Source of the DNA: Octadecabacter algicola
GTDB lineage: Bacteria > Pseudomonadota > Alphaproteobacteria > Rhodobacterales > Rhodobacteraceae
Direction: 5' to 3'
NCBI RefSeq assembly: GCF_021532625.1
Contig: NZ_JAKGAR010000002.1
Span: 620,001-684,000 of the forward strand
Length of the DNA: 64,000 bases
This document shows, piece by piece, positions 1-7,521 of the stretch (position 1 is the first letter of the stretch; each line of letters starts with the position of its first letter). Position numbers and translations under genes: made by a program. The notes below the pieces were generated by a model, which saw only the letters and a list, made by a program, of their open reading frames with translations, searched no databases and was not told the origin of the DNA.

Positions 1-273
1 CGTGGCCGCGCTATGGTTGAGAAATTGAAAGAGCTGATCCCGCGCCACATGTTCAAAATTCCGATCCAAGCGGCCATCGGCGGCAAAGTCATCGCCCGCG
101 AAACCCTGTCCGCCATGCGCAAAGACGTGACGGCGAAGTGTTACGGCGGCGACGCGTCACGGAAACGCAAACTGTTGGACAAGCAGAAAGCGGGTAAGAA
201 GAAGATGCGCCAGTTCGGTAAGGTGGATATCCCGCAAGAGGCGTTTATTTCCGCACTTAAAATGGACAGCTAA
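1..273 (+). CDS. lepA: Elongation factor 4 (LepA), C-terminal end
   Basis: Only the last 90 residues of the ribosome back-translocating GTPase LepA are in the window; the reading frame is open from base 1. The stretch has the family's C-terminal signature: a [11 protein letters not shown] segment, then [13 protein letters not shown], and a lysine/arginine-rich tail ([19 protein letters not shown]) that contacts tRNA. The G domain and domains II-V lie upstream. The gene ends normally in ALKMDS followed by TAA. The 3' neighbour is an AT-rich orphan gene on the same strand with no obvious terminator between. Assignment is secure because this C-terminal domain is found only in LepA. Confidence 0.96.
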   Translation, partial: RGRAMVEKLKELIPRHMFKIPIQAAIGGKVIARETLSAMRKDVTAKCYGGDASRKRKLLDKQKAGKKKMRQFGKVDIPQEAFISALKMDS

Positions 274-320
274 GCTTTTTCCTTGAGTTGCACAAAGCTA
301 TTAGATTGGGGAGAAGTGGC

Positions 321-1208
321 ATGGGTTTTGATTTCGCAAGTATTGATACGAAGAAATCCCTTTTCGTAGCTTTAGCGATTTTAGCGATTATTCCCCTTCA
401 CTTAGCAGCCTTTGCAATTGGAATACCTTCACCATTTCGAAGTTTGTTAGATGCATCCTTTAAAGTATCCTTTTCCGGAAACTTTACAGTGGTAGCTGTC
501 TTGGTTGCTTTCGTAGCTAGGTATCTACCCCAGGCGATATTCGGACTGGCTGCTTGGTGGCACTCAATGTCGATTGAGGCGTCTTACTTTCAACGTGGAT
601 ATCGCCGCGCTTATGTTGGCTTTACTGGACTTGGAAAGAACGGGCGCAGCTTTAAGAACGACGGCAGCGTCGCGGAGCACTTTAGAAAAGCTTCAATATT
701 CGGAAGAAACGAAGCCCGTCTGGCGAACCTAAAAAAGAAGTTATTTCAAGCACGCAGTGGCGTTGTTTTCTATGAAGAAAATAGGGCAGCATTCACGGCT
801 TTTTCCGGGATTGCCCTTTTTTCAATCGCATATTTAGGTGTTTGGCGAGGCTTGATCGTTTGTCTCGCGACGTCAATTTTTGCCTTGGCGTCGATTAACT
901 ATTCTAACGTGAATACTAGGTTCCGCTTTGATTTATCCTGGGGCTTCTGGCGAAGCGATTCAAATGGATCAGTTAGCAAAGTCGATCTCGATGATGTCTT
1001 ACTTTTGGTTTCAAGTCTAGCAATTGCGTCTGCAACATCGGGCTATTTAAAGGTGGGACAATTGAAAAATGAACTAGTCCAAGAGGTCGGTTCGGTTAGT
1101 AGAGACGCATCTATTATCGCAGCAACTTCAAATGGAATTGTGTTCTACTCGAGCGAAACGGGTTTCTTTTTTCAATCTTGGCCACTTGTTTTGAATCAGA
1201 GTGAATAG
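321..1208 (+). CDS. Orphan AT-rich multi-pass membrane protein
   Basis: I do not recognise this 295-residue protein. Hydrophobic segments lie near residues 15-38, 55-85, 155-190 and 225-245, with a charged, Lys/Arg/Glu-rich middle (about residues 95-150), so it is probably an inner-membrane protein with a cytoplasmic loop. I start it at 321 because GGGGAG stands 7 bases upstream; an earlier in-frame ATG at 288 has no ribosome site. Base composition is clearly more AT-rich than in lepA before it or the genes after it, and codons such as TTA, AGA and ATA are common, which suggests acquisition by transfer. No mobile genes flank it. Function unknown. Confidence 0.7.
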   Translation: MGFDFASIDTKKSLFVALAILAIIPLHLAAFAIGIPSPFRSLLDASFKVSFSGNFTVVAVLVAFVARYLPQAIFGLAAWWHSMSIEASYFQRGYRRAYVGFTGLGKNGRSFKNDGSVAEHFRKASIFGRNEARLANLKKKLFQARSGVVFYEENRAAFTAFSGIALFSIAYLGVWRGLIVCLATSIFALASINYSNVNTRFRFDLSWGFWRSDSNGSVSKVDLDDVLLLVSSLAIASATSGYLKVGQLKNELVQEVGSVSRDASIIAATSNGIVFYSSETGFFFQSWPLVLNQSE

Positions 1209-1342
1209 CGTTTATTGAAGAAACGAAAGCGGCTGCTGCCAAATCTTCGATTTGTCAGCGCCCGATCCGCCTCCACGGGGCGGGCGCTTCGCACCGTCCC
1301 CTCGGCTCGGGCGCGACCTCGTCACAGACGCTCCCCCACCAC
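1209..1342. other. Non-coding stretch with GC hairpin
   Basis: No gene visible. A 7-bp stem (GCGCCCG at 1258-1264, CGGGCGC at 1281-1287) lies in a GC-rich patch about 50 bases after the orphan gene's stop and may end its transcript, although no T-run follows. The FNR-type box and DksA-like gene follow. Confidence 0.35.
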
Positions 1343-1356
1343 TTGACCCAAATCAA
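1343..1356. promoter_or_regulatory. FNR/FnrL-type box upstream of the DksA-like gene
   Basis: TTGACCCAAATCAA matches the FNR/FnrL dyad TTGAT-N4-ATCAA except for the C at position 5, a variant I recall in Rhodobacterales FnrL sites. Its centre is about 60 bases before the ATG. Placing it at -41.5 would start the transcript near 1391, just ahead of the ribosome site. The identical 14-mer recurs at 1737-1750. Confidence 0.65.
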
Positions 1357-1409
1357 AGCGCGTCCCAACACGCTGCGTCATGCTCGTCCCACCTAAAGGG
1401 AGAGCCGGA

Positions 1410-1724
1410 ATGAACGTCGATACTCAAAAGCAAATCCTTCTCGCGCAGCGCGCAGAGATCATGCAGCACCTCACGGAAGTCGAGGATCAGTTGGATGATA
1501 CGCCACCCGCCGATTGGGAGGACCGCGCGTCAGAGCGGCAGGGGGACGAGGTTCTTGAGGCTTTGGGCAACACCGAGGCTGCTGAGCTGAAGCGGATCGA
1601 TGCGGCCTTGGCACGGGTTGATGCGGGCACCTATGGCGAGTGCGCGAAATGCGGTGACCCGATTTCGGATGAGCGGCTTGAACTGTTGCCTGCTGCTCCG
1701 CTGTGTAAGAACTGTATGGCCTGA
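1410..1724 (+). CDS. Short DksA/TraR-family zinc-finger protein
   Basis: A 104-residue protein of the short DksA/TraR group: an N-terminal helical hairpin (residues 1-70), then a four-cysteine zinc finger (C78, C81, C99, C102) in the family context TYGECAKCG and LCKNC. Relatives bind the RNA polymerase secondary channel and modulate transcription in stress or with ppGpp. The acidic DxxDxA coil tip of true DksA is not evident, so it may be a paralogue with another role. Start chosen at 1410 because AAGGGAG precedes it by 7 bases; an in-frame ATG 30 bases earlier lacks one. The upstream FNR-type box suggests induction at low oxygen. Confidence 0.85.
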   Translation: MNVDTQKQILLAQRAEIMQHLTEVEDQLDDTPPADWEDRASERQGDEVLEALGNTEAAELKRIDAALARVDAGTYGECAKCGDPISDERLELLPAAPLCKNCMA

Positions 1725-1736
1725 TCGCGCGGTGGT

Positions 1737-1750
1737 TTGACCCAAATCAA
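1737..1750. promoter_or_regulatory. Second FNR/FnrL-type box
   Basis: Exact repeat of the TTGACCCAAATCAA found at 1343-1356. It lies 13 bases after the DksA-like stop, with its centre about 63 bases before the first small membrane gene. A -41.5 placement gives a transcript start near 1785, which fits the GGAG ribosome site at 1797-1800. Confidence 0.65.
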
Positions 1751-1806
1751 CGCATGAGGGATCGACTCATGGCAATCTCGGATCATTCACATTTCCGGAG
1801 GCCCCA

Positions 1807-1992
1807 ATGGCACGACTCGCAGGCATTCTTTTCTTCGTTATCGGCACCACACTTGCCGGCACATTCATGATCGCATCACTGGTCATGGGTTATGACACCG
1901 CGCAGCCGATCGTTATCGCAGTGACCCTTGGGTTCCTCGTGTCCATTCCGGCGTCGTGGTTCATCGCCAAGGCCATCGTGGAGCGCGGGTGA
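1807..1992 (+). CDS. Small two-helix membrane protein A
   Basis: A 61-residue protein made almost entirely of two hydrophobic segments (about residues 4-26 and 33-55), with a TTLAGTFMIASLVMGYD core and a basic end. CCGGAGG precedes the ATG. It resembles the next gene in length, in the TLAGTF motif and in the PA-WFI-(A/S)-(K/R)-A ending, so the two look like a tandem duplication. They overlap by four bases (GTGA), so translation is probably coupled. Function unknown; the FNR-type box suggests a membrane role at low oxygen. Confidence 0.75.
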   Translation: MARLAGILFFVIGTTLAGTFMIASLVMGYDTAQPIVIAVTLGFLVSIPASWFIAKAIVERG

Positions 1993-2168
1993 ACCCCGTT
2001 GCTTTGGCGCTGTTTGGCGTCATTGCGTCGACCCTTGCAGGCACCTTCGTGGTCGTCGCACTTGTAAGCGGCGTCTCTGGGCTTTGGCCGCTTTTGGGCG
2101 TTGCGGCTTTCGGGGCGGTGTTGGCGCTGCCCGCCGTCTGGTTCATCAGCCGCGCGATGGGGCGTTAG
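1989..2168 (+). CDS. Small two-helix membrane protein B
   Basis: A 59-residue hydrophobic protein with two predicted helices (about residues 4-27 and 31-53). It begins with GTG overlapping the stop of protein A (GTGA), the usual arrangement for coupled translation. The shared STLAGTFVVVALVSG stretch and the PAVWFISRAM ending mark it as a paralogue of A. A partly overlapping reading frame that starts earlier and lacks this junction was not preferred. Function unknown; the pair may form a heteromeric membrane complex. Confidence 0.7.
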   Translation: MNPVALALFGVIASTLAGTFVVVALVSGVSGLWPLLGVAAFGAVLALPAVWFISRAMGR

Positions 2169-2220
2169 GCTAAATGATTTCTAGTGAGAGCGACGGAATG
2201 TCCGTGCTCGTGCGTATCAC

Positions 2221-2241
2221 CCTTAGAAACTCATTCTAAGG
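2221..2241 (+). promoter_or_regulatory. Inverted repeat covering a ribosome site
   Basis: CCTTAGAA and TTCTAAGG form a perfect 8-bp inverted repeat with a 5-base loop. The right arm contains most of the TAAGGA ribosome site of the 26-codon frame that starts 9 bases later. No T-run follows, so translation control is as likely as termination. Confidence 0.4.
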
Positions 2242-2249
2242 ACTGTGAC

Positions 2250-2330
2250 ATGGCCTATCTTCCGCACATCTTTCTGGCGCTCGTCGGTGGCGCGAGCTTG
2301 TTGGTCTTTCTCACGTCTTCGATGAATTAG
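2250..2330 (+). CDS. Possible 26-residue membrane peptide
   Basis: A tiny frame encoding MAYLPHIFLALVGGASLLVF followed by six residues: a single hydrophobic helix of the kind seen in small membrane subunits. A TAAGGA ribosome site stands 8 bases upstream inside a hairpin. It follows the two FNR-linked small membrane genes on the same strand and overlaps the stop of the opposing esterase gene by four bases. Too short to be certain; the ribosome site and pure membrane-helix composition are the only support. Confidence 0.4.
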   Translation: MAYLPHIFLALVGGASLLVFLTSSMN

Positions 2331-3055
2331 ACGCAGAACGCCCGCACCGCGGCTTCGAATTCGCGCGGTTTTTGTGCGTGCAACCAGTGGCCCGCGTCGC
2401 GCAGTTTGGCGAAATGGGCGTTCGGGAACAGGTTTTTGATGGCGGGGCGGTGTTCGGGCTGCACGTAATCGCTGTCAGCCCCGGACAGGAAGAGCGCCGG
2501 ACCGTCATAGCTGCCGCTTACTTCTGGGAAACTCAGGATCTTGGGCATCTCTGCCTCAAGGGTATCCAAGTTCAACAGCCAGCGTTTTTCTTTGACATCA
2601 AGGGATTGCAATAGAAAGTCTCGCACCTCTGGGTCTAGGTTTTTGCCAGCCTCAGAACGCCGTTCTATCGCGCTCAGGTCCACAGAGCGCATGGCATTGA
2701 TGTGCTGGGATTGCGTGTGTCTGTAAGTTACCGGCGCGATGTCAGCGACGATCAGGCGTTTCACCAGTTCTGGATGGCGCAGCGCTAACACCATTGCCGC
2801 CTTGCCGCCCATGGAATGACCAACAACATAGGACGGACCGTCCAACAGTTCCGCAAGATCATCGGCCATATCGAAATAGCTGTGCGTGTCGAACCGTGGG
2901 CTGGACCCGTGGTTTCGCATGTCTGGACACACCACAAAGTATTGGTCTGACAGTCTTTTGGCGATCACGTTCCAGTTCCGACCAGACCCAAAAAGCCCAT
3001 GAGCGATGAGAAGTTTTGGTGCCGCAGGGTCACCGTGAGTGAGGATATTCAGCAT
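2327..3055 (-). CDS. Alpha/beta-fold hydrolase (YbfF/ABHD11-like esterase)
   Basis: A 242-residue serine hydrolase. It shows an oxyanion-hole HGLFG (residues 19-23), the nucleophile elbow GHSMGG with Ser81, an acidic residue in GADSDY (about 194-196) and the catalytic His223 in DAGHWLH. Length, motifs and the PDMRNHGSSP segment fit the YbfF/ABHD11 esterases that cleave short acyl esters or thioesters; the native substrate is unknown. It is divergent from the small membrane-protein gene that follows and has no strong ribosome site before its ATG. Confidence 0.85.
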   Translation of the reverse strand: MLNILTHGDPAAPKLLIAHGLFGSGRNWNVIAKRLSDQYFVVCPDMRNHGSSPRFDTHSYFDMADDLAELLDGPSYVVGHSMGGKAAMVLALRHPELVKRLIVADIAPVTYRHTQSQHINAMRSVDLSAIERRSEAGKNLDPEVRDFLLQSLDVKEKRWLLNLDTLEAEMPKILSFPEVSGSYDGPALFLSGADSDYVQPEHRPAIKNLFPNAHFAKLRDAGHWLHAQKPREFEAAVRAFCV

Positions 3056-3120
3056 CGTTTTTGACTAGACCACCCAAAGGAGAATTGAAAGCCAGATCGG
3101 CTCGCGCTACTACATGTAGT

Positions 3121-3492
3121 ATGACGAGTGCTACGATACATAGGCAAAGCGATGAAGTCCGCACCCTTATCGAGGAACGCCTCAGGGTTAAAGGGCGAAC
3201 CTTGGAAAAGGCATTGGCCAAGGCAGGGCGGTTGTTGCCGAAATGGGCGCAACGTGAAGGCACCTATCTGGTCCACGCAGAACAATATTTGGGCCACCCA
3301 AAGCTGCGTTTGATGATCGATGAGGCAAAGGTCGCTAAAGCACATCAAACATTAGTGGAACACCTAAAATCTATTGATCCAAAGGAACGCCGCAAAACGC
3401 GACTTCTTCAATTGGCTGGCGCGGTGAGCTTCAATCTGATTATCGTTCTTGGCGCGTTTATTTTTTATATGTGGTATCGTGGCTATCTTTGA
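3121..3492 (+). CDS. Conserved small protein with one C-terminal membrane helix
   Basis: A 123-residue protein of a family I recall only as hypothetical in Roseobacters. It has an arginine/lysine-rich helical N-terminal part (VRTLIEERLRVKGRTLEKAL), the segment HPKLRLMIDEAK, and one membrane helix at about residues 97-118 (SFNLIIVLGAFIFYMW). The start is uncertain: ATG at 3121 keeps the conserved part, while AAAGGAG at 3076-3082 would favour a TTG at 3085, two bases away and too close. Its last 35 bases overlap the end of the DUF817 gene on the other strand. Confidence 0.7.
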   Translation: MTSATIHRQSDEVRTLIEERLRVKGRTLEKALAKAGRLLPKWAQREGTYLVHAEQYLGHPKLRLMIDEAKVAKAHQTLVEHLKSIDPKERRKTRLLQLAGAVSFNLIIVLGAFIFYMWYRGYL

Positions 3493-4306
3493 TGTCCAGC
3501 GGCGCGCGTATGACCAGTGTTACCGTAACGAAGGCCACGTAGATCAACAGATACCAGCTTCCCATTTTTGAAATTGGCGTCCAGTCGAACTCGGCTCCGC
3601 CCGCGTAGACCCATGTGCCCGTTAGTGTGCCGATGTTCTCAGCGATCCAGAGTGCGAAGCTCGCGCAAAGCGCGGCCAAAGGCAATCGTACAGACAGTCT
3701 GCGCCCCACGGTAAAACGGACCTGAGTGCGCCAGAATAAGACCAACGTGGCCGCGAATAGGACCAGCCGGATATCGTACCAGTAGTGGTGCAAAAAGAAG
3801 TTCACATAGATCGCCACGGCCAGAACCACTGTGGTCCAGTAGGGTGGATAGGGCGTAAACCGTAAATCAAACAGGCGGATCACCCGCGCGATGTAACTGC
3901 CCACAGAGGCATACATGAATCCGCTAAACAGCGGTACATTGAAGACCATGAAAACAGCATCTTCGGGGTAGCCCCATGATCCGGCGTTCACCTTGAACCA
4001 TTCCATGCAGGTGCCGGTGAGGTGGAACAGCAGGATGACCTTGGCCTCGTCCCATGTTTCCAGCTTAAAGAACAGCATGGCGACCTGCGTTAACACGGCG
4101 ATGGCAAACAGTGCGTCATATCGGGCCACGGGCCACGCATCGTTCCAGATTGCATTTGTGAAAATCACTGAGCCAAGTATGAGCACCGCAAACAATGCTG
4201 CCCAAAGGTGTTTGAGTACAAACAGCACCACGCCTGACAAAGGTGCGGGCAGAGCGCGCTGCACGATAGGGGCAAAGGATGTCTCGAAGCTTGGTGTGCT
4301 GGTCAT
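3458..4306 (-). CDS. DUF817 integral membrane protein
   Basis: A 282-residue protein with about eight hydrophobic segments and the DUF817 family's signature residues: FKLETWDEAKVILLFHLTGT, MEWFKV..GSWGYPE, FSGFMYASVGSYIAR and a C-terminal AENIGTLTGTWVY. Function of the family is unknown. I start it at MTSTPS because the upstream in-frame extension of 33 residues looks unlike membrane-protein N-termini, though neither start has a clear ribosome site. The glyA terminator upstream implies it has its own promoter. Confidence 0.8.
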   Translation of the reverse strand: MTSTPSFETSFAPIVQRALPAPLSGVVLFVLKHLWAALFAVLILGSVIFTNAIWNDAWPVARYDALFAIAVLTQVAMLFFKLETWDEAKVILLFHLTGTCMEWFKVNAGSWGYPEDAVFMVFNVPLFSGFMYASVGSYIARVIRLFDLRFTPYPPYWTTVVLAVAIYVNFFLHHYWYDIRLVLFAATLVLFWRTQVRFTVGRRLSVRLPLAALCASFALWIAENIGTLTGTWVYAGGAEFDWTPISKMGSWYLLIYVAFVTVTLVIRAPLDIKDSHDTTYKK

Positions 4307-4373
4307 GGGGCTAAATGCGCCAAATGCGGCTGCAAAGTCCACTGCAGGTTTGTGCAGGACATTTGCAAACGCA

Positions 4374-4401
4374 AAAGGGCGCACCAAATGGCACGCCCTT
4401 T
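4374..4401 (-). terminator. Intrinsic terminator of glyA
   Basis: AAAGGGCG and CGCCCTTT form an 8-bp stem, extended inside by CCA/TGG. Read on the minus strand it is followed by TTTTGCGTTT. It lies 20 bases after the glyA stop. Confidence 0.75.
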
Positions 4402-4420
4402 GCAAAGAATTCGACCTGAC

Positions 4421-5716
4421 TTACAGGTTCGGATACATCGGGAACCTGTCGCAGAAGGCTTCAACTTCGCCGCGCACTTTGGCTTCGACTTCGTCGTTGC
4501 CGTCAGGGCCATTTGCCGCAAGGCCGTCTACGACCTCAACGATCCAATCGGCAATCTGGCGGAAGTCGTCTTCACCAAACCCGCGTGTCGTGCCTGCTGG
4601 TGTGCCAAGGCGAATGCCTGACGTCACAGTTGGCTTTTCTGGGTCAAACGGGATGCCGTTTTTGTTGGTGGTGATATGCGCGCGGCCAAGGGCAGCGTCT
4701 GTGATGTTGCCTGTTACACCTTTAGGGCGCAGATCAACCAGCATCACGTGCGTATCAGTCCCGCCCGTCACGATATCCAAGCCACCTTTGATCAGCTGAT
4801 CGGCTAATGCGTCCGCATTGGCCCGCACCTGACGCATGTAGGTTTTGAACTCGGGACGCAGGGCTTCGCCAAAGGCTACAGCCTTACCGGCGATCACATG
4901 CATCAATGGGCCGCCCTGAATACCGGGGAAGATAGCCGAGTTAACCTTCTTGGCGATGGCTTCATCGTTGGTCAGGATCATGCCGCCACGTGGGCCGCGC
5001 AATGTTTTATGTGTTGTCGTTGTTGCAACATGGGCGTGTGGGAACGGTGAAGGGTGTTCCCCAGCAGCAACCAGACCAGCAAAGTGAGCCATATCAACGT
5101 GCAGGATTGCGCCAACGCTGTCCGCGATTTCGCGCATTTTCGCAAAATCGATGACACGTGGGATGGCGGATCCGCCTGCGATGATCATTTTTGGCTTATG
5201 TTCTGTCGCGAGCGCTTGCACTTCGTCATAATCAAGCAGGTTGTCCTGACGGCGCACTCCATACTGAACAGCGTTGAACCACTTGCCGGATTGGTTTGGC
5301 GGGGCACCGTGTGTCAGGTGACCACCGGACGCAAGGTTCATGCCCAAGATTGAATCACCAGGCTGCAACAGCGCTTGGAACACACCTTGGTTGGCCTGAG
5401 AACCAGAGTTCGGCTGCACGTTGGCAAAGCCGCAATCGAACAACTGTTTTGCGCGATCAATGGCAAGGTTTTCTGCAACATCAACGTGTTGGCACCCGCC
5501 GTAGTAGCGGCGACCTGGATAACCTTCGGCGTATTTGTTTGTCATGACGCTGCCTTGCGCTTCCATGACGGCGGCGCTGACAATGTTTTCGGACGCGATC
5601 AGTTCGATTTCTTTGCGTTGGCGACCCAATTCAGCATCAATCGCGGCTGCAATTTCAGGGTCACGCGTGGACAGGCTTTCGGTGAAGAAACCTGTGTCTT
5701 TGGTTGCATCAGTCAT
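4421..5716 (-). CDS. glyA: Serine hydroxymethyltransferase
   Basis: A 431-residue PLP enzyme that converts serine plus tetrahydrofolate to glycine plus 5,10-methylene-THF, the main one-carbon source. Family signatures are present: [35 protein letters not shown], the [10 protein letters not shown] segment and the PLP lysine K237 in [14 protein letters not shown]. Length matches bacterial GlyA. The ATG at 5716 is preceded by AAAGGAAG, and the protein starts as expected ([11 protein letters not shown]); a longer in-frame extension is not conserved-looking. It is divergent from nadK and has its own terminator downstream. Confidence 0.97.
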   Translation of the reverse strand: MTDATKDTGFFTESLSTRDPEIAAAIDAELGRQRKEIELIASENIVSAAVMEAQGSVMTNKYAEGYPGRRYYGGCQHVDVAENLAIDRAKQLFDCGFANVQPNSGSQANQGVFQALLQPGDSILGMNLASGGHLTHGAPPNQSGKWFNAVQYGVRRQDNLLDYDEVQALATEHKPKMIIAGGSAIPRVIDFAKMREIADSVGAILHVDMAHFAGLVAAGEHPSPFPHAHVATTTTHKTLRGPRGGMILTNDEAIAKKVNSAIFPGIQGGPLMHVIAGKAVAFGEALRPEFKTYMRQVRANADALADQLIKGGLDIVTGGTDTHVMLVDLRPKGVTGNITDAALGRAHITTNKNGIPFDPEKPTVTSGIRLGTPAGTTRGFGEDDFRQIADWIVEVVDGLAANGPDGNDEVEAKVRGEVEAFCDRFPMYPNL

Positions 5717-5889
5717 GGGTCTTCCTTTGGTCGCAGACTTTGGGCGATACATAGGCCCTCGATTGCGGCTCATAAAGCCCAAAAGCGTCATGTTCTTTAT
5801 GTGTTGCGGCTCATGACGTCGGTGGTGCGTTTTGCTTGCCTTTTGGTGGGGCGCAGTGGACATTGGGTCGATTGAATAAGGGATGCGCC

Positions 5890-6657
5890 ATGGCCGCCGA
5901 AACCAAGCTAGCTTTTGTGGCCAGTGATGCGCCAATTGCACAAGACGCCAAGACAGCGCTGGTCGCTCAATATGGTGACGTGGGCATAGAAGATGCCGAC
6001 ATTATCGTGGCCTTGGGCGGGGACGGGTTTATGTTACATACATTGCACGGCACCCAGCATTTGCCTGCACCCGTTTATGGAATGAACCGAGGCACGGTTG
6101 GTTTCTTGATGAACGAATACTCAGAAAATGGTTTGCGGGATCGCTTGGCTGCGGCAGAAGAAGAAACCATAAATCCGCTGCATATGCTGGCAACCTGCAT
6201 GGATGGTTCCGAACATAAGGCGCTGGCCATCAACGAAGTGTCTTTGCTGCGCGCTGGGCCACAGGCGGCCAAACTTCGTATCCACGTAGATGGGCGTTTG
6301 CGGATGGAAGAACTCGTGTGTGACGGTGCGTTGCTGTCAACCCCAGCGGGGTCCACGGCCTATAACTACTCTGCTCACGGGCCGATTGTTCCGATTGGGT
6401 CTGATGTTTTGGCGCTGACGGCTGTGGCGCCGTTCCGGCCCCGCCGATGGCGCGGAGCGTTATTACCTAAAGCTGCCCGCGTGACGTTTGAAGTCACCAA
6501 TCCCGAAAAGCGCCCCGTGAACGCGGACGCCGATGGGGTGTCGGTCAAAAACGTGGCATCGGTTGATGTCTGGTCCGCCCCCGAGATCGAACACCGTATC
6601 CTTTTCGACCCCGGTCACGGGTTAGAGGAAAGACTGATCCGCGAACAATTCGCGTAA
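5890..6657 (+). CDS. nadK: NAD kinase
   Basis: A 255-residue ATP-NAD kinase producing NADP. Seen: the GGDGFML motif (residues 43-49), INEVS (114-118) and [15 protein letters not shown] (151-165), which together form the nucleotide site. It is shorter than the E. coli enzyme, as is usual in alphaproteobacteria. AAGGGA lies 7 bases before the chosen ATG; an upstream in-frame start adds 18 unlikely residues. A second, decayed copy of the last 37 codons is found 560 bases further on, beyond a lipoprotein gene, which points to insertion or duplication at this 3' end. Confidence 0.95.
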   Translation: MAAETKLAFVASDAPIAQDAKTALVAQYGDVGIEDADIIVALGGDGFMLHTLHGTQHLPAPVYGMNRGTVGFLMNEYSENGLRDRLAAAEEETINPLHMLATCMDGSEHKALAINEVSLLRAGPQAAKLRIHVDGRLRMEELVCDGALLSTPAGSTAYNYSAHGPIVPIGSDVLALTAVAPFRPRRWRGALLPKAARVTFEVTNPEKRPVNADADGVSVKNVASVDVWSAPEIEHRILFDPGHGLEERLIREQFA

Positions 6658-6690
6658 CTTAGAATTCACTCCCTTTAGAAAGTAAATGTA

Positions 6691-7215
6691 ATGAAGTTCG
6701 TTTTTCCAATTATCGGCCTGACAGCACTGACTGCCTGTATGACGCCCCTGCCGTCCCCAGAGGAAGTTATCCCGTTTTCGCAAGTCTTGGCGGAAACGGA
6801 AGGGCGTCCCTATGAGTGTTCCGAATATGACGCCGCGACTGATACTTGCGATGCGATCACGACAACCCAGATAACTGGCCCAGGGCGTTATTTTTCACGC
6901 ACGACGTTTTTTGTGGATCCATCGCTTCCGGCCTTGGAAGGGGCGCTTGCGCTATATGATCGTGGCGACGCTGTGTGCGGGAATATGGCAAACAGCGAAC
7001 TCTCATTCTCCGGCGATGTAGGCTTTGCGCAGGAACTCATGCTCGCGTCTATTGAGAGCGAGTTTGCAACTTTGGGTGAGATTTGTGTCGTCTACACGAA
7101 GACCGAAAACGGCTATCGGACACAGGTGATAAGTGGGCCGGATTTAGCCTTTGAAGACCCGATTGATGACTACCAGTTCTTCGCATCACCAAAACCTTTG
7201 CGCATCGGGCAGTAA
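6691..7215 (+). CDS. Putative lipoprotein, unknown function
   Basis: A 174-residue protein with a lipoprotein signal: a short hydrophobic N-terminus ending in the lipobox LTAC, where Cys16 would be acylated. The rest is acidic with several cysteines (C43, C53 and two further on) that could form disulfides in the periplasm. I do not recognise the domain. It lies between nadK and a decayed duplicate of the nadK tail, whose first base follows this gene's TAA directly, so the gene probably came with the event that duplicated that tail. No strong ribosome site is visible (AAAGTAAATGTA context). Confidence 0.7.
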   Translation: MKFVFPIIGLTALTACMTPLPSPEEVIPFSQVLAETEGRPYECSEYDAATDTCDAITTTQITGPGRYFSRTTFFVDPSLPALEGALALYDRGDAVCGNMANSELSFSGDVGFAQELMLASIESEFATLGEICVVYTKTENGYRTQVISGPDLAFEDPIDDYQFFASPKPLRIGQ

Positions 7216-7331
7216 CGGTCAAAAACGTGGCATCGGTTGATGTGAGGTCCGCCCCCGAGATCGAACACTTTATTCCATTTGATCCCGGTCAGGAGCTTGA
7301 AAGGCGGCTAATCTGCGCGCAATTTGCATGA
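7216..7331 (+). pseudogene. Decayed duplicate of the nadK 3' end
   Basis: This segment repeats the last 116 bases of nadK (6542-6657). The first 28 bases are identical, and the frame translates as [17 protein letters not shown] and so on to QFA plus stop, with 29 of 37 codons encoding the same residue as nadK. There is no start, so it is a remnant. Most differences are amino-acid changing, as expected for a copy no longer under selection. Confidence 0.9.
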
Positions 7332-7521
7332 TTCGCACGCATAAGGGGTAGTTTTTTCACATACACACGCTTGGGTGGCGCTCCTAGTGAACTGAAGAGA
7401 GACAGTGCCTCTACGTAATGGGCATTGTAGCCTGTTATGCGGTAATCGAGAGCGATTTCCCCCTTAAAATTGACGGAAAAGTACCTTCATCTTATGTGTA
7501 AGACCAGAAGAGGTAAGTTTT
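7332..7521. other. Intergenic region before the VPLPA-CTERM gene
   Basis: No gene seen. A possible sigma70-type promoter lies near its end: TTGACG at 7470-7475, 17 bases, then TATGTG at 7493-7498. The transcript would begin just ahead of the AAGAGG ribosome site. The rest holds nothing I can identify. Confidence 0.35.

Noticed and set aside
3993-4799. 268-codon open frame on the plus strand
   Set aside because: Lies antisense to DUF817 and glyA, spans the glyA terminator and has low-complexity content; both minus-strand genes are clearly real.
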